A stretch of 64,000 nucleotides of DNA, taken from positions 1 through 64,000 of the forward strand of contig JAJZWA010000001.1 in the NCBI GenBank assembly GCA_021846965.1, read 5' to 3'. Shown here in pieces: positions 30,922-37,762 of this stretch. The stretch's first letter is position 1; every line of letters begins with the position of its first letter. The position numbers and the translations under genes were made by a program. The notes under the pieces were generated by a model. That model was not told where the DNA came from and made no database searches. It worked only from the letters and a program-made list of their open reading frames with translations. This DNA comes from Pseudomonadota bacterium (GTDB taxonomy: Bacteria > Pseudomonadota > Gammaproteobacteria > Burkholderiales > Burkholderiaceae_C).

Positions 30922-32529
30922 ATGATCAACCCCACCGTCGTGGAACTCTCGCGCTGGCAGTTCGCCGCCACCGCGCTGTACCACTTCCTGTTCGTCCCCC
31001 TCACCCTGGGCATGACCTTCATGCTCGCGGCGATGGAAACCGTGTACGTGACCACCGGCAGGGAGATCTACCGGCGCATGGTGGAGTTCTGGGGCAAGCT
31101 GTTCCTGATCAACTTCGCCCTCGGCGTGGCCACCGGGCTGACCATGGAGTTCGAATTCGGCACCAACTGGTCCTTCTATTCGGGCTTCGTCGGCGACATC
31201 TTCGGCGCGCCGCTGGCCATCGAGGGGCTGATGGCCTTTTTCATGGAGTCGACCTTTATCGGGCTCATGGTCTTCGGCTGGAAGCGCCTGAGCAAGATGC
31301 AGCATCTGCTGGTGACCTACCTGGTGGCGCTGGGCTCGAACCTGTCGGCGCTGTGGATCCTGGTCGCCAACGGATTCATGCAGGACCCGCAGGGAGCGCA
31401 TTTCAACCCGGTGACCATGCGCATGGAACTCACCAGCCTGCCGGCGCTGATCTTCAGCCCCGATGCGCAGGCCAAGTTCGTGCACACCAGCATCGCCGGC
31501 TACGTCACCGCCTCGATTTTCGTGTGCGGCATCAGCGCCTGGTACCTGTACCGCGGGCGCCATGTCGAACTGGCGCGTCGCTCCTTTCGCATGGCGGCGC
31601 TGTTCGGCGTGCTGGCCACCGCCGGCGTGATCACCCTGGGCGATGCCCTGGGCTTCGTGGGCGCCCACGCCCAGCCCTCCAAGCTGGCGGCCATGGAGGC
31701 CATGTGGAAGACCGAGCCCGCGCCCGCGGCCTTCAACGTGGTGGCCTGGCCCGACCAGAAGCGGCGGGACAACGACTTCGCGCTGCAGATTCCCTACGTG
31801 CTCACGCCGCTGCTGACCCACACCATGGACCAGACGGTGCCGGGCATCGACGCCATCGTGCGCCACAACCGCGAGCGCATCCTCAGCGGCATCCAGGCGG
31901 TGCAGGCCCTCAAGCAGCTCAGCGCCAAGCCGGGCGACCCCGAGGCGATGGCGCGGTTCCAGGCCCATGAGGCCGACATGGGCTACGGCTTCCTCGCCGA
32001 GCGCTACGCGCCGGACGACGACCTGGCCCGACTGAGCCCGGCCGACATCGACAAGGCCGCCTGGGACAGCATTCCCAACGTGTTCGCCGAATTCTGGAGC
32101 TTCCGCCTGATGGTGGGCATGGGGCTGCTGATGCTGGGGTTCTTCGTGCTGTCCACGCTGTTCACCCTGCGCCGCGACCTGCAGCGCCAGCGCTGGTTCC
32201 TGCGTCTGGCGCCCTGGATGATTCCGGTGCCCTTCCTGGCCTGCGAGTTCGGCTGGCTCACCGCCGAACTCGGACGCCAGCCCTGGACGGTGTATGGGCT
32301 GCTGCCCACCTGGATGAGCGCTTCCACCCACAGCGTGGGCTACATGGCTTTCTCGCTCATCGGCTTCGTCACGCTGTACTCGGTGTTCATCGCCATCGAG
32401 ATGTACCTGATGGTGCGTTTCATCCGCCAGGGTCCCACCGAGCATGACGGCACCCCGCCAAGCTCGCAGCGCCCCGCCTGGGGCGGCGGCTACGCCACCG
32501 CGGGCGCCATGATGCGCAAGGGAGATTGA
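30922..32529 (+). CDS. cydA: Cytochrome bd quinol oxidase subunit I
   Basis: Haem-carrying subunit (535 residues) of the high-affinity bd oxidase in the inner membrane, oxidising quinol and reducing oxygen to water. Family landmarks: haem b595 ligand His21 in ALYHFLFVPLTLG, the proton/haem region FEFGTNWSFYSGFVGDIFGAPLAIEG, the b558 ligand in AKFVHTSIAGYV, and the Q-loop with SKLAAMEAMWKTEPAPAAFN. The loop is long, as in the Escherichia coli type. Start ATG 30922 follows GGGAG; a longer frame to 30772 would add an implausible soluble leader. It is followed four bases later by cydB. Confidence 0.96.
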   Translation: MINPTVVELSRWQFAATALYHFLFVPLTLGMTFMLAAMETVYVTTGREIYRRMVEFWGKLFLINFALGVATGLTMEFEFGTNWSFYSGFVGDIFGAPLAIEGLMAFFMESTFIGLMVFGWKRLSKMQHLLVTYLVALGSNLSALWILVANGFMQDPQGAHFNPVTMRMELTSLPALIFSPDAQAKFVHTSIAGYVTASIFVCGISAWYLYRGRHVELARRSFRMAALFGVLATAGVITLGDALGFVGAHAQPSKLAAMEAMWKTEPAPAAFNVVAWPDQKRRDNDFALQIPYVLTPLLTHTMDQTVPGIDAIVRHNRERILSGIQAVQALKQLSAKPGDPEAMARFQAHEADMGYGFLAERYAPDDDLARLSPADIDKAAWDSIPNVFAEFWSFRLMVGMGLLMLGFFVLSTLFTLRRDLQRQRWFLRLAPWMIPVPFLACEFGWLTAELGRQPWTVYGLLPTWMSASTHSVGYMAFSLIGFVTLYSVFIAIEMYLMVRFIRQGPTEHDGTPPSSQRPAWGGGYATAGAMMRKGD

Positions 32530-32532
32530 GCC

Positions 32533-33666
32533 ATGGACCTGTATCTCGCACTCAAGGTGTTGTGGTGGCTGCTGCTGGGCGTGCTGCTCATGGGCCTGGC
32601 CATCATGGTGGGCATGGACATGGGCGTGGGCACGCTGCTGCGTTTCGTCGGCCGCAGCGACACCGAGCGGCGCGTGTGCCTCAACGCCATCGGTCCCCAC
32701 TGGGACGGCAACCAGGTGTGGTTCATCCTGGGTGGGGGCGCGATCTTCGCCGCCTTTCCCCTGATCTACGCCACGGCCTTCTCGGGGCTGTACATCGTGA
32801 TGTTGCTGCTGCTGTGGACCATGATCGTGCGTCCGCTGGGGTTCGAGTACCGCAGCAAGATCGCCTCGCCCGCGTGGCGCAACGCCTGGGACTGGGCGCT
32901 GCTGGTCAGCGGCGCGGTGCCGATGATCGTCTACGGCGCCGGCATGGGCAACATGCTGCTGGGCGTCCCCTTCCACTTCAGCTGGGACATGCGCTCGTAT
33001 TACACGGGCAGCTTCCTGTCCTTGCTGAACCCCTTCGCGGTGCTGTGCGGGCTGCTGTCGCTGATGCTGTCCATCCACATGGGCGCGGCCATGCTCATGG
33101 GCCGCGCCGGTGGCGCGGTGGCGCAGCGCGCGCGCACGGCCTCCTCGGGAGCGCTGGTGCTGGCGCTGCTGTTGTTCACGGCCGGCGGCATCTGGGTCTC
33201 GCTGATGCACGGCTACGTGCTCGACGCCGGGCCCGCGCCCGCCGCGGCGCAGAATCCGCTGCAGCAGACGGTGAGCCTGCAGGCCGGAGCCTGGCTGGGC
33301 AACTTCCGCGCGCAGCCGCTGCTGTGGGCGGTGCCCCTGCTCGGCTACGCGGGCATGCTGCTGGCGCTGGCCTCGGTGCGCGCGCGGCGCGCCACGCTGG
33401 CATGGTGGTCGGGGGCGCTGGCCTGGATCGGCGTGATCGGCACGGCCGGGGTCGCGCTGTTCCCCTTCATGATGCCCTCCAGCCTGGCCCCCTCGCAAAG
33501 CCTGACGGTATGGAACTCGGTATCCAGCCTGACCACGCTGTTGTGGATGACCGGCTTCGCGCTGGTGTTCGTGCCCCTGATCCTCTGGTACACCAGCTGG
33601 GCCTTCTGGGTCATGCGCGGCGAGGTGGACGCGCGCGCGCTCGAGTCCGACGACCACGCGTACTGA
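32533..33666 (+). CDS. cydB: Cytochrome bd quinol oxidase subunit II
   Basis: Second large membrane subunit, 377 residues with about nine helices. It has GMDMGVGTLLRFVGRSDTERR, the conserved IGPHWDGNQVWFILGGGAIFAAFPLIYATAFSGLYI segment, RPLGFEYRSK and LWYTSWAFWVMRG at the C-terminus. It is directly downstream of cydA and followed by the small CydX-like gene. Together with cydDC nearby the locus encodes both the oxidase and its assembly factor. Confidence 0.95.
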   Translation: MDLYLALKVLWWLLLGVLLMGLAIMVGMDMGVGTLLRFVGRSDTERRVCLNAIGPHWDGNQVWFILGGGAIFAAFPLIYATAFSGLYIVMLLLLWTMIVRPLGFEYRSKIASPAWRNAWDWALLVSGAVPMIVYGAGMGNMLLGVPFHFSWDMRSYYTGSFLSLLNPFAVLCGLLSLMLSIHMGAAMLMGRAGGAVAQRARTASSGALVLALLLFTAGGIWVSLMHGYVLDAGPAPAAAQNPLQQTVSLQAGAWLGNFRAQPLLWAVPLLGYAGMLLALASVRARRATLAWWSGALAWIGVIGTAGVALFPFMMPSSLAPSQSLTVWNSVSSLTTLLWMTGFALVFVPLILWYTSWAFWVMRGEVDARALESDDHAY

Positions 33667-33685
33667 ACCCTTCAGGGAGACCGCG

Positions 33686-33877
33686 ATGAAGACCTTTTTC
33701 CTGTTCCTGCTGTACCTGCTCATCGCCTTGGTCACCATCGTGCTCGGCGTGATCCTCGGCGACTATGCCTCCTGGTATTTCGCGTGGATCGTGGGTACGG
33801 TGATGATCGTGCTGGTGTCGGCAGCCGGCGGCGCCTGGCTGGACACGCAGGACGAGGATGAACCGCTGAGGCGCTGA
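33686..33877 (+). CDS. cydX: CydX-like bd oxidase small subunit with an extra N-terminal helix
   Basis: Small membrane protein of 63 residues, 19 bases after cydB, with AGGGAGA in front. Residues 30-63 start WYFAWIVGTVMIVL and end in an acidic tail (DTQDEDEPLRR), closely like CydX, the roughly 37-residue accessory subunit that stabilises the bd-oxidase haems (W-Y-F-A-W-I-L-G-T start). Unlike known CydX, it has an additional hydrophobic helix at residues 1-26 (FFLFLLYLLIALVTIVLGVIL). That helix could be an anchor or a fused second small subunit. Identification as CydX rests on position and the WYFAWI motif. Confidence 0.8.
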   Translation: MKTFFLFLLYLLIALVTIVLGVILGDYASWYFAWIVGTVMIVLVSAAGGAWLDTQDEDEPLRR

Positions 33878-33894
33878 AGGGCTCGCGTCAGCGC
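33871..33894. terminator. Candidate hairpin between convergent cydX and cydC
   Basis: GCGCTGA at 33871-33877 is mirrored by TCAGCGC at 33888-33894 with a ten-base loop. It starts in the last codons of the CydX-like gene, ahead of the convergent cydC end. No T-run follows. Confidence 0.3.
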
Positions 33895-33923
33895 AACCGC
33901 GGGGGCCGGCCGTCCACTTTTCC

Positions 33924-35687
33924 CTATCCAGCATCGCGCGCGGCTTCGCTCCAGCGGGCCACCGGGCCGCGCCAGGCGATGCGCCCGTGCTCCAGCACGG
34001 CGACCTCGTCGACCAGCGCGGCCAGAGCGCCCAGGCGATGCGAGATCAGCAACACCGAGCGCCCGCGCATGGCCTCGGCCAGGGCCTCGTAAAGATCCCG
34101 CTCGGTGTTCGCGTCCAGGGCATCGGCGGGCTCGTCCAGCAGCAGCACCGGCGCATCCTTGAGCAGCGCGCGCGCAATGCCCAGGCGCCGCGCCTGCCCC
34201 CCCGACAAAAGCGTGCCGCCCTCGCCCAGCGGGCTCAGGTAGCCCTCGGGCAGGGACTCGATGAAATCGTGCAGCTGCGCCGCGCGGCAGGCCGCATGCA
34301 CCTGCGCGGGCGTGGCCTCGGGGCGGGCCAGCAGGAGGTTGTCCAGCACCGTGCCGTGGAACAGGTAGTCGTCCTGCCCGACCACCGCGAACAGGGACCG
34401 GGCCTGGTCGCCGCGCAGCTCGCGCAGCTCACGCCCGCCGATGCGCACGCTGCCCTGCTGGTACTCGCGCAGTCGGGTCAGCACCTGCAAAAGGCTGCTC
34501 TTGCCGGCGCCGCTGGCGCCTACCAGCGCCAACCGGGCTCCGGCGGCCAGGTCCAGGTCCAGCCCGTCGAGCACCCAGGGGCGGTCCTCGGCGTAGCGCA
34601 TGCGCAGGCCGCGAAGCTCCAGGGCGACGTCCCTCGGCACTTCGGCCGGAACCTGGGGTTCGGGCACCGCGGGCGGCGTGTCGGCCAGCTCGAACACCCT
34701 GCGCGCGGCGGCCAGCATTTCCCCCAGCATCTGGAAGGCCAGGGGCAGCGGCGCCACGGCCTCGAAGGCCCCCAGGGCGAACAGCGCCAGCATCGGCAAT
34801 TGCGCCGGGGGCATATGCCCGGAGGCCACCGCCGGCAGCAGCAAGGCCAGGGCCGACACTACGGCCAGGTTGGCGCACAGCCCGACGGCCGCACCCGAAA
34901 GCCCCGCCAGCTCGCTGAGCCGGCGCTGGTGCACCAGCAGCTCGGCGCTGGCCTGGTCCACGCGGCGCAGCGCCTGGGCCTCGGCACCGTAGACCCGCAG
35001 GTCCAGCGCACCCGCCAGCGCGTCGGCCACCTCCACGCGCAGCAGATTGCGCTGCAACAAGGCCGCGGCGGCCGGCCCGCGCCCGCGCCGCCAGGCCCAC
35101 CACGGCACGGCCAGGCCGGCCAGGGCCAGCCATGCGCCCAGCAGCAGCGCCAGCGCCGGGCTGAACAGCGCCACGGTGGCCAGCACGCCCAGGCTGGCCA
35201 CCGCCGCCACTCCCGCCGGAAGCAGCAGGCGCAGGTAGACCTGGTTCAGGGTGTCGATATCGGCCTGCATGCGCGACAGCAGGTCGGCGCTGCGCAGCAG
35301 GTCCAGCCTCGCCGGAGCCAGGGGCTCGATGGCCAGGTACAACCATACCCGCAGGCGCGCCAGGATGCGAAAGGTGGCCTCGTGCGTGGCCAGGCGCTCC
35401 ACGTAGCGCCCGCCGGTGCGCGCGATGGCCAGGCCGCGGATCAGCGCGGCCGGCGTGAAATAGTCGAACACCGCGCCCGAGGCGCCCGCCAGCGCCATGG
35501 CCGCGATGAACCAGCCGGACACGGCCAGCAAGCCGACGTTGGCCAGCAGGGCCAGCAGCGCCACGGCGCCGCCGGCCAGCATCCAGCGGCGCTGCGGGGC
35601 CATCAGGCGCAGCAGGCGCGACAGGTCGCGACGCTGGAGCTCGCCCGGCGAGGCGGACGGGTGACGGGCGGATCGGCGCGGACTCAT
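33924..35687 (-). CDS. cydC: Thiol reductant ABC exporter subunit CydC
   Basis: Half-transporter of 587 residues: an N-terminal six-helix membrane domain (to about 320) and an ATPase domain (GASGAGKSSLL Walker A, LLSGGQARRLGIARAL signature, PVLLLDEPADALD Walker B). With CydD it exports cysteine or glutathione to the periplasm, which bd oxidase and cytochrome assembly need. Its ATG overlaps the cydD stop (ATGA). It is convergent with cydABX. Confidence 0.93.
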   Translation of the reverse strand: MSPRRSARHPSASPGELQRRDLSRLLRLMAPQRRWMLAGGAVALLALLANVGLLAVSGWFIAAMALAGASGAVFDYFTPAALIRGLAIARTGGRYVERLATHEATFRILARLRVWLYLAIEPLAPARLDLLRSADLLSRMQADIDTLNQVYLRLLLPAGVAAVASLGVLATVALFSPALALLLGAWLALAGLAVPWWAWRRGRGPAAAALLQRNLLRVEVADALAGALDLRVYGAEAQALRRVDQASAELLVHQRRLSELAGLSGAAVGLCANLAVVSALALLLPAVASGHMPPAQLPMLALFALGAFEAVAPLPLAFQMLGEMLAAARRVFELADTPPAVPEPQVPAEVPRDVALELRGLRMRYAEDRPWVLDGLDLDLAAGARLALVGASGAGKSSLLQVLTRLREYQQGSVRIGGRELRELRGDQARSLFAVVGQDDYLFHGTVLDNLLLARPEATPAQVHAACRAAQLHDFIESLPEGYLSPLGEGGTLLSGGQARRLGIARALLKDAPVLLLDEPADALDANTERDLYEALAEAMRGRSVLLISHRLGALAALVDEVAVLEHGRIAWRGPVARWSEAARDAG

Positions 35688-37549
35688 GCGGCCCCGCCCT
35701 GCTGCGTGCGCAGCAAGCGCGCGAAGGCGCCGCCTGCCGCCGCCAGTTGCTGCGGGCGGCCCTGCTCGACCACGCGCCCGGCTTCGAGCACCACCACGTG
35801 GTCGGCCAGTTCCAGGGTGCGCAACCTGTGGCTGACCATGAGCACCGTGCGCCCTCGCACCGCGATGCGCAGCGCGTCCAGCACCTGCTGCTGGGCTTCG
35901 GCGTCCAGGCTGGCGGTGGGCTCGTCGAGCAGCAGCAGCGGGGCGTCGCGCAACAGCGCGCGCGCCAGCGCCAGGCGCTGCACCTGCCCGCCGGACAGGC
36001 CCGCTCCGCGCTCGCCCAGCAGGGTGTCGAAACCCTGGGGCAGCGCATCGATGAACGCCTCGGCGCCGGCCGCGCGGGCAGCGCCGCGCAGGGACTCCAG
36101 GCTCGCCCCGGGGCGAGCCAGGCGCAGGTTGTCGGCGATGCTGGCGGCGAACACGTGGGCGCGCTGCGGCACCAGCGCGAGGCCGCGCAGCCAGGACTCC
36201 TGGCCGAAGGATTCCAGCGCCGCGCCATCCACCTCGATGCGCCCGCGCTGGGCCCGCGCCAGCCCGAGCAAAAGGCTCAGCACCGTGGACTTGCCGGCGC
36301 CGCTGGCGCCCACCAGCGCGGTGACACGGCCGGCGGCCGCGTCGAAACTGCAGCCTCGCAAGGCCTCGCGCCCGTCCGCGTAGGCGAAGTGCACGTCCTC
36401 GAAACGCAGGCCCGGAGTGCGGGGAACAGAGGGCGCCGTCCCAGGCCCGGCTGCTCCATGGTCTGCAGGGACCGGCTCATTGCCGCCGGGGCCCGGAGCG
36501 CCCGGGGCGGGCTGCTCCGCCCCGCCACAGCCGGGCTCCGGAGGCTGCAGCTCGAACACCGGCTGCAGGCGCTGCGCGGCCCCGATGGCGTCCATGCGCA
36601 GGTGGTACACGCCGCCCAGCGCGCGCAACGGGGCGTAGTACTCGGGAGCCAGCAGCAGCACGAAAAAACCCTGCAGGAAATGCATCTGCCCCCACATCAG
36701 GCGAAAGCCGATGAGCACCGCCACCATGGCGATGCTCACGGTGGAGAGGAATTCCAGCACCACCGAGGACAGGAAGGCCACGCGCAGCACGCGCATGGTG
36801 GCGGCGCGATATTCCTCGGAGACCTGCTCGACCACCGCCGCCTCGCGCCGGCCGGCGCCCAGCAGGCGCAGGGTGCCCAGGCCCTGCAGGGAATCCAGGA
36901 AGCGCGCCGACAGGCGCGCCAGGCGCAGCCACTGCTGCTGGTTCATGTCCTCCGCGCCGCGGCCGATCAGCCACATGAACAGGGGGATCAGGGGCGCGGT
37001 GAGCAGCAGGATGGTGCCGCTGATCCAGTCCACCGGGAACACCGCCAGCAGGATCGCCACGGGCACCAGCGCCGTCACCTTCGCGGTGGGCAGGTAGCGC
37101 GCGAAATAGGACTCGAGCGCCTCGATGCCATTGACCAGGCTGTTGACCAGGTCGCCTCGCTGCTGGCCGCGCAGCCACAAGGGACCCAGGCGCTGGATCT
37201 GCGCCAGCAGTTCGCCGCGCAGTTGCTGGCGCAGCGCGGCCCCGGCGCGAAAGGCCACGCGCTCCGACCCACGCACCAGCGCGAAGCGCAGCAGGATCAG
37301 CGGAGCCAGGGCCAGCAGCCAGGGCAGCGCCTGGCGCAGGCCCGCGTGCCGCTGCACGGCGGAAGCGATCACCTGCGCGAGCAGGCCCGCCTGCGCCACG
37401 ACCAGCACGCCCGAGGCCGTGCCCAGCGCCACCGCCTGGCGCAGCGCCGGGCGCAGGCGCGGCACGAAACCGTTCAGCCAGGCCAGCGCGCGGGGATCGC
37501 GCGAAGGCGTGGGGGTGGGTGGGGGTGTGGCGGTGGGGGTGGAGGACAT
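35684..37549 (-). CDS. cydD: Thiol reductant ABC exporter subunit CydD
   Basis: Partner half-transporter, 621 residues. The N-terminal 18 residues are Thr/Pro-rich and come from a G-tract on the opposite strand. The membrane domain is typical (LLTAPLIPLFMWLIGRGAEDMNQQQW). Then comes an unusually long Pro/Gly/Ala-rich linker (about 335-385) and an ATPase domain with GASGAGKST, LSGGQVQRLALARALL and PLLLLDEPTASLD. The linker is longer than in E. coli CydD as I recall it. It heads the cydDC unit and its start lies about 210 bases from the divergent PAS-EAL gene. Confidence 0.93.
   Translation of the reverse strand: MSSTPTATPPPTPTPSRDPRALAWLNGFVPRLRPALRQAVALGTASGVLVVAQAGLLAQVIASAVQRHAGLRQALPWLLALAPLILLRFALVRGSERVAFRAGAALRQQLRGELLAQIQRLGPLWLRGQQRGDLVNSLVNGIEALESYFARYLPTAKVTALVPVAILLAVFPVDWISGTILLLTAPLIPLFMWLIGRGAEDMNQQQWLRLARLSARFLDSLQGLGTLRLLGAGRREAAVVEQVSEEYRAATMRVLRVAFLSSVVLEFLSTVSIAMVAVLIGFRLMWGQMHFLQGFFVLLLAPEYYAPLRALGGVYHLRMDAIGAAQRLQPVFELQPPEPGCGGAEQPAPGAPGPGGNEPVPADHGAAGPGTAPSVPRTPGLRFEDVHFAYADGREALRGCSFDAAAGRVTALVGASGAGKSTVLSLLLGLARAQRGRIEVDGAALESFGQESWLRGLALVPQRAHVFAASIADNLRLARPGASLESLRGAARAAGAEAFIDALPQGFDTLLGERGAGLSGGQVQRLALARALLRDAPLLLLDEPTASLDAEAQQQVLDALRIAVRGRTVLMVSHRLRTLELADHVVVLEAGRVVEQGRPQQLAAAGGAFARLLRTQQGGAA
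37511..37542 (+). repeat. G-rich tract with quadruplex potential at the cydD start
   Basis: Four runs of three or more G occur: 37511-37515, 37517-37519, 37521-37525 and 37535-37539, with loops of one, one and nine bases. The G-rich strand is the template strand for cydD and covers its first codons. The sequence is seen; folding is predicted only. Confidence 0.5.
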
Positions 37550-37762
37550 CGCGGCGGCAAAGCCCGCAGGGGGCGCTGCCCGAGCTTACGCGAGCCCACC
37601 CGCAGCGTCGCGGATTCCCGTCAAATCCCGGCGGCGTCGCAGCAAAACCACCCTGCGCCTCGGGCGCGGGGAAAAACCTCAGGAAAACCCCATAGGTTTT
37701 GCATGAGGCGCCGGCTGAAGGTACGCTGAGGATCCGCCCTCCTGGTGCGGAGCGATGCGCCG

